DNA of 64,000 nucleotides from Rhizobacter terrae (GTDB taxonomy: Bacteria > Pseudomonadota > Gammaproteobacteria > Burkholderiales > Burkholderiaceae_C). Position numbers and translations under genes: made by a program. How positions within the stretch are numbered: the first letter of the stretch is position 1; each line of letters opens with the position of its first letter. The notes beneath the pieces were generated by a model. It was not told the origin of the DNA. It saw nothing but the letters and a program-made list of their open reading frames with translations, and did not search any database. Positions 8,652 to 16,978 of the stretch are shown in pieces. The DNA lies in contig NZ_QUSW01000011.1 in NCBI RefSeq assembly GCF_003852895.1, positions 124,001-188,000 of the forward strand, in the 5' to 3' direction.

Positions 8652-8954
8652 TCATTCGTGATGCGAAGCCCTGGTGCTTGCACGCTCGATCAGGCAGGCT
8701 GCGCCCGACAGCGCCAGCCACGACAGCAGCCAGCCCGCCACGTCCTGCGCCAGCAGCAGGGCCAGCGGCCCCGCCACCCAGAACGACAGGCAGTAGAAGC
8801 AGTCCATCGCGCGGCCCGCCAGGCTGTCGCCCAGCAGCCGCCGCACGCGCAGCACGACCTCGCCCGGTCCGTCCTCGCTGGCCAGCAGGTGCGTGATGCG
8901 CCAGCAGGCCAGCGAGCCGAGGACGAAGCGCGTCCACCAGCCGAGTTCGTCCAT
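8652..8954 (-). CDS. DUF1360-like small membrane protein
   Basis: A 100-residue protein with two to three predicted hydrophobic segments (about residues 10-22, 52-70 and 72-90). The pattern ACWRITHLLASEDGP followed by DCFYCLSFWV is characteristic of DUF1360, whose hallmark is a CxxC-[GS]-FW motif at the membrane face. The family's function is unknown; it is found in phage-like and spore-associated contexts. Here it lies between the 794-residue protein and the small Gly-Cys-Cys protein. The MDELGWW start is 7 nt after the upstream gene's stop, consistent with an operon. Confidence 0.68.
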   Translation of the reverse strand: MDELGWWTRFVLGSLACWRITHLLASEDGPGEVVLRVRRLLGDSLAGRAMDCFYCLSFWVAGPLALLLAQDVAGWLLSWLALSGAACLIERASTRASHHE

Positions 8955-8961
8955 CGCGTGG

Positions 8962-11346
8962 TCACAGCGGCTCGGGGCCGTTGATGATCTTGATCGGGAA
9001 CAGCACGAGGCCCGAGTCGTGGTTCGTGGCCTCGTTGACGACCGTCTTGTCGTTCACCTGCAGGATCACGTTGTAGACGCAGGCCTGCCCCGGCGCGAGC
9101 AACTGGTCGGGCGGCAACCCCATCGGGTTGGTGGCCGCATCCACCGACTGCAGGTTCCAGTTGGCCAGCGTGTCCACCGCCAGCGGCAGCGGGCGTGCGG
9201 GCACCGGCGAGGTCGAGCTGATGAGCAGGGCCGGCGTGGCGGCGCTCTGCTTGAGGAACTCCACGCTGTACTGGTCGAAGTTGTCGCTGGTGGGCGTGAC
9301 GGTGTCGGTGGGGTCGATGTACTGGTCCCAGGCGAAGCCGCGGATCTGCACCGTCTTGAAGATGCCCTCGTGCGTCTGCGTGTACAGGTCCGCGCAGGGC
9401 GCCTGGCCGCCGATGCCGGTGATGGCCGCCTTGATCGGCTCGTTGTCCACCCACACGCGCTGGATGTCGTAGTAGGTGTTGCCACTGGTGTCCACCACCT
9501 GCATGAGGAAGCTGAACTTGCCCGTGCCGCCTTCAAGCACAGGGTTCATCTTCGGCAGCACGTTGCTGTTGAACGAGCTGGGCGCGAGCGAGGGCACGTT
9601 GGTGCAGAAGCACAGCAGCGTGGAGTCGATGTGCACGCAGATGCATTCCGAGCGTGTGCTCCATTCGTTGGTCAGCACATCAGGTTCAGGGTCACCATCG
9701 AGCACGTTGTAGCTGCGCACCTGGTCGGCCGTGAAATTGATGGGCGGGCCCGAGGGCTGCGCAATCACCTGCGGCGCGAAGGCGATGTGCCGGACCAGCG
9801 TCCAGTCCACCCCCGGCACGATGCTCGTGAAGGGCGCGGGCTGCGGCATGCTGAAGGTCGGGTCGGGAATGGCCCACAGCGTGTATTCCTTGATCTTCTC
9901 TCCCGTGCAGCCGTACACGTTGGCCGCGCCGCGCACGTGCAGGGCACCGCCCACCGTGGCTTCCAGCGAGGCCGCGCTGTTGGCCACGCGCAGCGGCTCG
10001 GCCGGGTTGGTGAAGTCCACCGACCAGGGCGTGGACACGCGCTTGATGTAGACCTCGTTCACCGACAGCGAGAACGTGGTGGTGCAAGGCGGCTGAACCT
10101 GCGTGCCGGTGGTGGAGAACACCCGCAGCGTCACGCTGAAGGTGGTGGAGGTGAGCAGCTCGATGCCCGCATCCACCGCGCACTTGCGCGTGTCGATCCA
10201 GCCCAGGGTACCGGCCGAGACCACGAAGTTGCCCTGCACCGCGGCCACGTCCGGCGCGCCCACGTTGTTCGGGTAGACCACCACGCCGCTCAGCAGGTTG
10301 TTGCCCGGGTCGCGCACCTCGATGAGATAGCGCGAGAAGTCCAGGCCTTCGGCATCGCCCTTCACGGGCTCGAGGATGCGGCCCGGCAGGATGTCCGTCT
10401 CGCCGGCGATGCAGCCCGTGGGCGCCGTGAGCGCGCAGTGCAGCGGCCGCACGCAGCGGCGCAGGCAGGCGCGGTACGAGCGCAGGCAGCGCAGCACGTC
10501 GCGCAGGTTGCGGGCGCGCGCCAGGCAGCAGCCGAAGCGGATGGCGCACAGGCACCAGCAGCGGCAGAACCAGAAGAGCGGCTCCACCCGGTACTTGGCG
10601 ATCAGCTCGCGGCCCATCAGTGCCGCGGCCGTGTCCGTGCTCAGCAGCCGTTCGAGGATCTGCACCGAGGCGTCCTGGCCTTCGAAGCAGTCCACGCGTC
10701 CGCTGAGGATGTCGTCAGGCACGCCACCCGGGAATTCGACGTTGGCGAGCTGGTCGTCCAGGTAGGGCTTGTAGGCCTTGGCCAAAGCCTGCACGAGCAC
10801 GGTGAAGTCCGCACGTTCGGCCACCGTGGGCGGGTTGGCGACGGGCGCCCCCAGCACCTCGCGCACGCAGCGCCAGTAGCGGTACAGGTAGTAGCTGGAG
10901 CCCGCGAAGGTGCGCGGCCCGCGGCACAGCAGCCAGCCGAAGATGATGCAGCAGCGCAGGTGCAGCAGGCACCAGCGCCAGCGCTCGTTGGGGCCCAGCA
11001 CTTCGCGGATGGCCGAGGGCAGCACGCGGGTGGCGACCTCTTCGCTCGTGAAGCGCTCGAACAGCGCCATGGCCTGCGCGAACTCGTCTTCGCAGCTGGG
11101 GGCGGTGTCCAGCGCTTCCTTGATGAGCGCGTCGGGCGACTCGGTGCGCTTGAGGTCGGCTTCGAGCACCGGCTTGTACGCGGCGAGCAGCTCGCCCAGC
11201 ACGAAGCGGAAGTCGTCGTCGATGGGTTCGGCCGCATCGTCGCCGGGTGTGCTGAAGACGGCGAGCGCAGCTTGTTCGTCGCGGGCGCGGCGCATCTCTT
11301 CGGGCATGGGTTGCCCAGCGCCGGTGGGGCGCTTGTTCGTTGCCAT
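8962..11346 (-). CDS. Large protein with duplicated cysteine-rich N-terminal unit, unrecognised
   Basis: A 794-residue protein of unknown function. Residues about 46-166 and 181-300 are a tandem duplication: each has an AYKP motif (LAAYKPVLEADL and AKAYKPYLDDQL). Each then has an acidic helix and a dense aromatic/cysteine patch (WCLLHLRCCIIFGWLLC near 125-141; WFCRCWCLC near 259-267), ending in an Arg/Cys helix (YWRCVREVL; LRRCVRPL). From about residue 310 to the end the protein is beta-rich and resembles surface or structural repeat proteins. There is no signal peptide. It heads a three-gene minus-strand unit. A nearby ATG at 11346 with a purine-rich upstream region supports the start. Confidence 0.7.
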   Translation of the reverse strand: MATNKRPTGAGQPMPEEMRRARDEQAALAVFSTPGDDAAEPIDDDFRFVLGELLAAYKPVLEADLKRTESPDALIKEALDTAPSCEDEFAQAMALFERFTSEEVATRVLPSAIREVLGPNERWRWCLLHLRCCIIFGWLLCRGPRTFAGSSYYLYRYWRCVREVLGAPVANPPTVAERADFTVLVQALAKAYKPYLDDQLANVEFPGGVPDDILSGRVDCFEGQDASVQILERLLSTDTAAALMGRELIAKYRVEPLFWFCRCWCLCAIRFGCCLARARNLRDVLRCLRSYRACLRRCVRPLHCALTAPTGCIAGETDILPGRILEPVKGDAEGLDFSRYLIEVRDPGNNLLSGVVVYPNNVGAPDVAAVQGNFVVSAGTLGWIDTRKCAVDAGIELLTSTTFSVTLRVFSTTGTQVQPPCTTTFSLSVNEVYIKRVSTPWSVDFTNPAEPLRVANSAASLEATVGGALHVRGAANVYGCTGEKIKEYTLWAIPDPTFSMPQPAPFTSIVPGVDWTLVRHIAFAPQVIAQPSGPPINFTADQVRSYNVLDGDPEPDVLTNEWSTRSECICVHIDSTLLCFCTNVPSLAPSSFNSNVLPKMNPVLEGGTGKFSFLMQVVDTSGNTYYDIQRVWVDNEPIKAAITGIGGQAPCADLYTQTHEGIFKTVQIRGFAWDQYIDPTDTVTPTSDNFDQYSVEFLKQSAATPALLISSTSPVPARPLPLAVDTLANWNLQSVDAATNPMGLPPDQLLAPGQACVYNVILQVNDKTVVNEATNHDSGLVLFPIKIINGPEPL

Positions 11347-11471
11347 GTTTTCTCTCCCTGAGCGTGAATGGATGCGTCGCGACCGCGTTGCAAAGGTAGG
11401 CGACGGGACAGAGATGTCACATCCCTAGAGGGCGTGCAGCGGGCCCCTATGTCCGCTGTCCGGTTCCGCGC

Positions 11472-11507
11472 GTGAATCCCGTAAGGCCACGCCCTACAAT
11501 CCGCCCC
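11472..11507 (+). promoter_or_regulatory. Probable sigma-70 promoter of rnpB
   Basis: A good -10 hexamer, TACAAT, lies at 11495-11500, seven bases before the start of the RNase P RNA. The -35 position at 11472-11477 reads GTGAAT, which matches three of six consensus bases, with a 17-nt spacer. The assignment rests mainly on position and the -10. Confidence 0.55.
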
Positions 11508-11836
11508 GTGAAGCGAGCCAGACCGCCGCTGGTGCATGTCCCGAAAGGGCGCACTGGAGGAAGGTCCGGACTGCGCAGGGCGGCGTAGCAGCCAACGGCT
11601 GTCCACCGCAAGGTGAGGATCAGAGCAACAGAGACGAGCCGATTCAGTTCGGGTGAAACGGGCAATCTCTACGCGCAGCAATACCAAGTAGGCACACGTT
11701 GACCTGGCCCGGGGAGTGTGCGGGTAGGTAGCACCGAGCCATCGCAGCGATGCATGGCCCAGAGGAATGGCGGTCACGCCCTCGGCCCCGCAAGGGATCG
11801 AGGGCGCACAGAATCCGGCCTATCGGCTCGCTTCAC
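11508..11836 (+). ncRNA. rnpB: RNase P RNA, bacterial class A
   Basis: This is the catalytic RNA of ribonuclease P, which matures the 5' ends of tRNAs. The 12-nt 5' end GTGAAGCGAGCC (11508-11519) pairs perfectly with GGCTCGCTTCAC (11825-11836), forming helix P1. The conserved core is present: GAGGAAGGTCCGGAC near 11560, CAGAGCAACAGAGA-like J region, GGTGAAACGGGCAATC-like region (GGGTGAAACGGGCAATCTC), and the 3' block ACAGAATCCGGCCTATCGG near 11808. The length of about 329 nt is normal for class A RNA in betaproteobacteria. A run of five T residues right after P1 probably ends transcription. ORFs called across it are spurious. Confidence 0.96.
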
Positions 11837-11864
11837 ATTTTTCGGCCCCCCAGCGCGCCTCGCC

Positions 11865-12989
11865 TCAGGGCGTGGGCGTGAGCAAGAACGCGCGTTGCTT
11901 GCCGCCGATGGTGCCGGTTCCCGCGATCTGGCCTGCATCATTGAGATAGACGTGGCTGGCATCGACATTCGACAGTCCTGGCGCCAGCGTGTTCACGTTG
12001 AGCATTACACCGTTGGCATAGATGAACGGCTGCTTGCTGCCGCTGGACAGCGTGAAGTTGCCGACCACCTGCCCCGATGCATTGACGCCCGTGGCCGTGC
12101 TGCTGGTGCCGCCCAGGGTGCCCAGGTCGACCATGCGGGCGCCGTCATGGATGAAGGCATGCAACTGGTTCGTCGCCGTGCGCGCCGCGCCCACCACCTG
12201 CCCGAGCCGGTTGATCGCATAGCCCACGCTGCTGCTGCCGCCCAGCGTGCCCAGGTCGACCATGCCGCGTCTGTCGAACACGAAAGCATGGCCGATGCCG
12301 GCGCTCGTGGTGCTGCTGCCGGTGACCTGCCCCGCGTCGTTGACGGCCAGCGCATTGCAGACCCGGCCACCCAGCGTGCCGGGGTCGATCAGCCCGCCGC
12401 CCGTGGACAGGAAACAGCGCGGCGTCCCTGACGTGTCGTAGGCACTGCCCACGGCAAGCCCCGCATTGTTGAGGCCATAGGCATAGCTGTACAGGCCGCC
12501 GAAGGTGCCCAGGTCCACCATGCCGGATGCCGTGGCGAGGAAGGCATGGTCCTTCTCGTCGGGCGTTCGTGCGTAGCCCGCCACCTGCCCGCTGTCGTTG
12601 ACGGCCGCGGCGTTGCTGAAGCTGCCGCCGAAGGTGCCCAGGTCATGGGCACTGCCGCCGCTCAGCAAGGTGGCGTCCAGCCGCGGGCCGCTGGTGCTCA
12701 TCACGTTGCCCGCCGCGACGCCGCCCGCGCTGAGGGCCAGCGCCCGCCCGGGGCGCGTGCTGAGCGGCGCGGCCACACCGCCGCTCCAGATCACCGGGTA
12801 AGGCGTGCCATCGGCCGCCTCTGCGTAGCCCACCACCTGGCCCGCGTTGTTGAGGGCGTTGGCCGCGCTGCTGGCACCTCCCAGGGTGCCCAGGTCGGTC
12901 AGGGTCCAGCCGGCCGCCATGGCGGGGGCGGCGCACAGCCAAGACGCCAGGCCACCTGCGACCAGGCGCAGAACATTCTTGATCTTCAT
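11865..12989 (-). CDS. Secreted HAF-repeat protein
   Basis: A 374-residue exported protein made of HAF-type extracellular repeats. After a signal peptide (residues 1-26, ending PAMAAG) the sequence repeats DLGTLGG or DLGTFGG about every 45-50 residues. Each is followed by a segment like AxxxNxxGQVVGxA and then HAFL/HAFI; seven or so units are visible. The repeats probably form a beta-propeller or similar fold. The start at 12989 is preceded by GGAGGA. No anchoring signal is evident at the C-terminus, so it may be free in the periplasm or secreted. Function is unknown. It converges on the rnpB transcript with only 28 nt between. Confidence 0.82.
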   Translation of the reverse strand: MKIKNVLRLVAGGLASWLCAAPAMAAGWTLTDLGTLGGASSAANALNNAGQVVGYAEAADGTPYPVIWSGGVAAPLSTRPGRALALSAGGVAAGNVMSTSGPRLDATLLSGGSAHDLGTFGGSFSNAAAVNDSGQVAGYARTPDEKDHAFLATASGMVDLGTFGGLYSYAYGLNNAGLAVGSAYDTSGTPRCFLSTGGGLIDPGTLGGRVCNALAVNDAGQVTGSSTTSAGIGHAFVFDRRGMVDLGTLGGSSSVGYAINRLGQVVGAARTATNQLHAFIHDGARMVDLGTLGGTSSTATGVNASGQVVGNFTLSSGSKQPFIYANGVMLNVNTLAPGLSNVDASHVYLNDAGQIAGTGTIGGKQRAFLLTPTP

Positions 12990-13282
12990 GACAAGTCCTC
13001 CCGAAAGTTTGCGTAGAGCCGATGCCTTCTCCCATGCAATGGGCATCGGGTCAGCACAGTGTCCACGGTGCCTGGCTCATGGGGTGAGCCAGGCACGCTC
13101 AGCAGGCAAAACAAGTGCTTGTGTCTTTGGTGAACGTGGCCGAAGGTCGCGCTTTCCGATACCAAACGGCGCGGATGCCTAACTTTCCAATCGTTCCTTT
13201 GAGCGCGGTCTTCCCGCGCACATAGTCGGCCCGCGCAAGCGAGGTCTCGCTTGCACATTCCGACCACCAGGAGCGAGCGGGC

Positions 13283-13873
13283 ATGCCCGGCACGGACTTC
13301 GTCTTTCCACCATTGGCCTACGGCCTGGGCTGCCTCAACGCGGCCTACTACCTGCTGCGCTGGCACGACGGCCGCGACATCCGGATGCTGGGCAGCGGCA
13401 ACGCCGGCGCGCGCAACGCGGGGCGCGTTCTCGGACGCGGCGCCTTCGCGCTGGTCCTTGTGCTCGATGCCGCCAAGGGGCTGATGGCCGTGTCCGCCGC
13501 CAAAGCATTGGCCCCGGCGATGGTGCCGCTGTGCGCGGTTGCCGTCACGCTGGGTCACATCTTTCCTGCGCAACTCGGATGGCGCGGCGGCAAGGGCGTG
13601 GCCACGGTCATCGGCGTGATGGCGATGCTGGATCTCGAAGTGCTGGCCCTGGCTGTCGGAGCCTTCGCTTTCGCGCAGGCCGTCGGGCAGCGCACGGTGC
13701 CGGCTGCGTTGCTGTCCTTCGCGGTCGGCTGCGCCTTCGCCCTCGTGTTCAAGCCCCTGGCGGTCGTCGTTCCCGTGCTCGCCCTGGCTGTGCTGCTGGT
13801 GCTCTCGCACACCGCTCGCCTGCCCCTGCGCGAACCACCCACCGACCGCCACGATTCACGGACCACGCCATGA
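13283..13873 (+). CDS. PlsY-like glycerol-3-phosphate acyltransferase family protein
   Basis: A 196-residue inner-membrane protein of the PlsY family, which transfers acyl groups from acyl-phosphate to glycerol-3-phosphate. Conserved PlsY motifs are visible: GSGNAGARNAGR (motif 1, the phosphate loop), GHIFPAQLGWRGGKGVAT (motif 2) and about five membrane segments. It differs from housekeeping PlsY in the third motif region and in having a longer hydrophilic tail. The start at 13283 is preceded by CAGGAGCG. Its stop overlaps the next gene by 4 nt, coupling it to the GNAT-aminotransferase fusion. I therefore suspect a dedicated paralogue that acylates a specialised acceptor rather than the main phospholipid enzyme. 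Confidence 0.82.
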   Translation: MPGTDFVFPPLAYGLGCLNAAYYLLRWHDGRDIRMLGSGNAGARNAGRVLGRGAFALVLVLDAAKGLMAVSAAKALAPAMVPLCAVAVTLGHIFPAQLGWRGGKGVATVIGVMAMLDLEVLALAVGAFAFAQAVGQRTVPAALLSFAVGCAFALVFKPLAVVVPVLALAVLLVLSHTARLPLREPPTDRHDSRTTP

Positions 13874-15510
13874 ACGGATCACTGCGCTTCAAGGTGGCCG
13901 ACACCCCGGCCGAGTTCGAGGCCATCCATCGCCTCAACTACCGGACCTTCGTCGAAGAGATCCCACAGCATCCTCCCAACGAGGCTCGCCGGCTGGTGGA
14001 TCGCTTCCATGCCGAGAACACCTATGCCGTCTGCATGGACGGCGATGCGCTGGTCGGCATGATCGCCGGGCGGTGCAACCGGCCGTTCTCGCTCGACCAG
14101 AAGCTGGCCGACATCGACGCGTTCCTGCCGCCGCACCGCAAGATCGTCGAAGTCCGGCTGCTGGCCGTCGACCGGCCCTACCGCAAGCGGGAAGTGTTTG
14201 CGCGCCTCGCAGGCGTGCTCGCAACCTGCTTTCGTTCGCAAGGCTGCGACGTCGCCATCATCTCGGGCACGCTGCGCGAGACTCGGCTGTACCAGCACCT
14301 GGGCTTTCGTCCCTTTGGTCCGCTGGTGGGCCAGGCGCCGGCCCAGTTCCAGCCGATGGTCCTGACGCTGGACGACTATGCCGGCCATGTGGCCCACCTG
14401 GAAGCCATGGGCGGTCGGCGCGAGACCTGCCTGATGCCGGGGCCGGTGGCGGTTCGTGCAGCAGTCAGCGAAGCATTCGCGCGGGCGCCGATCTCGCATC
14501 GCAGCGCCGAATTCAAAGGCATGCTGGGCCGTGTCCGTGGACGGCTCCAGGCCTTGAGCGGTGCGCATGACGCCCTCGTGATGCCCGGCTCGGGCACGCT
14601 GGCCAACGACGCCATCGGCGCACAGCTCGCCACGCAGGGTCGTCCGGGTGTGGTGCTGAGCAACGGCGAGTTCGGCGATCGGTTGATCGAGCACGCGCGC
14701 CGGTGGCGGCTGCCGCTCCATGTGTTGCGGGCCGGCTGGGGGCAGGGGTTCGACGCCGTGCAGCTGCAGGCCTTGATGGCGCGGGCGCGGCCGAGCTGGG
14801 TCTGGATGGTGGCCTGCGAAACATCGACAGGTGTTCGCAATGACCTGGGTCCGGTGCGCGCCCTGTGCCGCGAGCACGGGGCTGATCTTTGCGTCGATGC
14901 CGTCAGCGCTCTCGGGCTGCAAGCGATCGACCTGTCAGGCGTTCGCTTCGCGAGTGCGGTCAGCGGCAAGGCGCTCGGCGCCTACCCGGGGCTGGCCATC
15001 GTCTGCCATGACGGCCGGCTCGCAGACGTTGGCAGCGTGCCGCGCTGCCTCGACCTGGCGATGTGCCGCGATACCGGCGGTGTGCCCTTCACGCAATCGT
15101 CGAACCTGGTGGCGGCGCTGGACGCGGCGATGGACCTCGACTGGCCGCCGCGATGGCGCGAGGTCGCAGCGGCTGACCGGCTGCTGCGCGACGAGCTGCG
15201 ACGCAGGGGCTTCTCGCTGGTGGCTCGCGAAGGCATGGCGATGCCCGGCGTGATCACCGTCGCGCTGGGGCCGCAGATTCCAGCGGCACGCCTCGCGCGG
15301 CGCATGGAGCGCAGCGGCTACCGGATCGCGCACCAGAGCGAGTACCTGATCCGGCGCAATTGGGTGCAGCTGTGCTTGATGGGCGAATGGGATCCGCATG
15401 CCGTCGAGATTCTTCCCGATGTCTTCGCGACGAATGCGCGCGCCTGCGCCGAACGAGTGCCGACCCGCCGCAGCGACAGCGCGCCGCGCATCGAGACGGT
15501 GCCGGGCTGA
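13870..15510 (+). CDS. Fusion: GNAT acyltransferase domain + class V aminotransferase domain
   Basis: A 546-residue two-domain protein. Residues about 1-175 are a GNAT fold: IHRLNYRTFVEEIPQH resembles the N-terminal arm of acyl-transferring GNATs, VEVRLLAV is beta-4, and LGFRPFGPL lies near the end. Residues about 180-530 are a fold-type I class V aminotransferase of the AEP-pyruvate/alanine-glyoxylate type. Evidence is MPGSGTLANDAI, NGEFGDR, ETSTGVRND, the PLP-binding Asp in CVDAVSALG and the Schiff-base lysine in SGKALGAYPG (about residue 367). The ATG overlaps the PlsY-like stop (ATGA). The operon suggests an amino-headgroup lipid or acylated amino compound; that is inference. Confidence 0.82.
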   Translation: MNGSLRFKVADTPAEFEAIHRLNYRTFVEEIPQHPPNEARRLVDRFHAENTYAVCMDGDALVGMIAGRCNRPFSLDQKLADIDAFLPPHRKIVEVRLLAVDRPYRKREVFARLAGVLATCFRSQGCDVAIISGTLRETRLYQHLGFRPFGPLVGQAPAQFQPMVLTLDDYAGHVAHLEAMGGRRETCLMPGPVAVRAAVSEAFARAPISHRSAEFKGMLGRVRGRLQALSGAHDALVMPGSGTLANDAIGAQLATQGRPGVVLSNGEFGDRLIEHARRWRLPLHVLRAGWGQGFDAVQLQALMARARPSWVWMVACETSTGVRNDLGPVRALCREHGADLCVDAVSALGLQAIDLSGVRFASAVSGKALGAYPGLAIVCHDGRLADVGSVPRCLDLAMCRDTGGVPFTQSSNLVAALDAAMDLDWPPRWREVAAADRLLRDELRRRGFSLVAREGMAMPGVITVALGPQIPAARLARRMERSGYRIAHQSEYLIRRNWVQLCLMGEWDPHAVEILPDVFATNARACAERVPTRRSDSAPRIETVPG

Positions 15511-15531
15511 GGCCGCTGACGCAGGCGGGGC

Positions 15532-16314
15532 TCAACGCCCCCGGTCGCCCATGCCTGCCGGGGCTCGCCCCAGGGCCGACAGCAGCGCTGGCAACTCTTC
15601 AGGCTGGATGTCCGACACCGCCCACCATGCCATGCCGCCATGCACCCGGTGCGCCACGTTCAGGCCATCACGCGATGACACGGACACGCCCGAGTCGGCC
15701 TCTTGCGCCGGCCACACGAAGACATCGATGACGTGCTGGTGCTGCCGGTACACCAGCACCGCGACTGGCCGGCCTGCGGCGTAGTCCACGCGTGCGCCGG
15801 CCAGCACGGCGGGGCCGGCGGCATCGAGCACCGGCGGTGAATAGTCGAGGCGGCTCGACAACCAGGGCTTGACGGTGTGGCGGTCTGAAGAGGGCACGTC
15901 GATCAGCCGTTCGCCCATCGACGCACGCACATGGCTTGCGACCAGGTCACGCAGAACAGGGTCTTGCGTTGCAGGCCGCAGCGACGACACGCCCCAGGCG
16001 ATCGCGAGCAGCAAGGCCAGGCCCCAGCCGAGGCCGGCACGTGATGTCGCGAGCACGGAGTGAGGCTGGCTTGGCGGCGGCAACACGGCATCCGCCTTCT
16101 CGCTGGACAACAGCCGCTGGCGAAGCGCCGCCGGTGCGCGGTGGTAGCTGGCCTGCCCACGCACGAGCTCGCGCATCTGCCGGATTTCATCCACGCGGGC
16201 CGCCAGCGCCGGCTCCTGGGCCAGCCGTTCTTCCAGTGCCAGTTGCTGCGGCAAGTCCAGCTCGCCGTCGACGAAGGCGGTCAGCTCGCGAGGATCGAAG
16301 GAAGCGCTGCTCAT
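15532..16314 (-). CDS. Anti-sigma factor (transmembrane, zinc-less type)
   Basis: A 260-residue single-pass inner-membrane protein. The cytoplasmic N-terminus starts MSSASFDPRELTAFVDGELD, a typical anti-sigma domain opening, and the following helix carries RQMRELVRG. A membrane segment lies at about residues 95-110 (GWGLALLLAIAWGV). The C-terminal about 150 residues are periplasmic and include HQHVIDVFVWPA. The start overlaps the sigma-factor stop by 4 nt, so the pair is co-translated, as is usual for ECF sigma/anti-sigma pairs. The HxxxCxxC zinc motif of ZAS domains is absent. The signal sensed is unknown. Confidence 0.85.
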   Translation of the reverse strand: MSSASFDPRELTAFVDGELDLPQQLALEERLAQEPALAARVDEIRQMRELVRGQASYHRAPAALRQRLLSSEKADAVLPPPSQPHSVLATSRAGLGWGLALLLAIAWGVSSLRPATQDPVLRDLVASHVRASMGERLIDVPSSDRHTVKPWLSSRLDYSPPVLDAAGPAVLAGARVDYAAGRPVAVLVYRQHQHVIDVFVWPAQEADSGVSVSSRDGLNVAHRVHGGMAWWAVSDIQPEELPALLSALGRAPAGMGDRGR

Positions 16315-16874
16315 GACGCCTTGCCTCCGGTGCGGACCGGACGCAGCGTTGGCCGCGTGATCTGCAGCGCCTCGCGCAGCAGCCCGCGGGCGCGCGACAG
16401 CCGCGACATCACGGTGCCGATGGGAATGTCGGCGATGCGTGCGATCTCCTTGTAGCTCATGTCCTCCAGCTCGCGAAGCACCAGCACCTCGCGGTAGTCC
16501 ACCGGCAACGAGGCGATGGCCCGGTCGATCCGCGCGCGGTCGGCGTTGCGCATCGCCACTTCCGACGGTTCCTCGCTCGTCGGGATGGCCGCCTGGAAGT
16601 CGTCGTGCTCATCGTCGTCCAGCCACACCAGCTCGGCCGGGCGGTTGCTCTTGAGCCAGTCGTAGCAGGCATGGCGCACCACCGACAGCAGCCACGGCCG
16701 GAACGCATCGCCCCGGAAGCTGCCGAAGTAGCGCATCGCGCGCAGCAAGGACTCCTGCACGACGTCCTGCGCATCGTGGTCGTTGCGCGTGAGCCAGCGC
16801 GCGAGGTTGTAGGCGGCATCCAGGTGAACCAGGGCCAGTTGCTCGAAGCGCCGCCGTGAGATTTCGTCGATCAC
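16311..16874 (-). CDS. ECF-type RNA polymerase sigma factor
   Basis: A 187-residue extracytoplasmic-function sigma factor. Region 2 spans about residues 12-80 (AQDVVQESLLRAMRYFGSFRGDAFRPWLLSV, shown in part). Region 4 lies at about 120-175, with LPVDYREVLVLRELEDMSYKEIA and the recognition helix IPIGTVMSRLSRAR. Length is normal. It is followed directly by its anti-sigma gene and is divergent from the metallophosphoesterase/cupredoxin operon 104 nt away. ECF factors often autoregulate and control divergent genes, so those two Tat-exported proteins are candidate targets. The promoter it recognises is not predictable here. Confidence 0.92.
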   Translation of the reverse strand: MIDEISRRRFEQLALVHLDAAYNLARWLTRNDHDAQDVVQESLLRAMRYFGSFRGDAFRPWLLSVVRHACYDWLKSNRPAELVWLDDDEHDDFQAAIPTSEEPSEVAMRNADRARIDRAIASLPVDYREVLVLRELEDMSYKEIARIADIPIGTVMSRLSRARGLLREALQITRPTLRPVRTGGKAS

Positions 16875-16978
16875 CCGACGCTTACTGCGCAGCCGGCCTG
16901 TTTATTCCCGACCTGATGTGCAAGGAATTTCTTCCACGCGGTCGCGGTATGGCGGACATCCACTTCAGGAGCAGACGC

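Noticed and set aside
8893-11361. 822-residue plus-strand ORF opposite the cysteine-rich gene
   Set aside because: It is a shadow of 8962-11346: His/Arg/Gly-rich, no family pattern, no ribosome site, and codon bias fits the minus-strand gene.
13531-15510. 659-residue version of the GNAT-aminotransferase
   Set aside because: The first 113 codons are out-of-frame shadow of the PlsY-like gene; the ATGA overlap at 13870 is the natural start.
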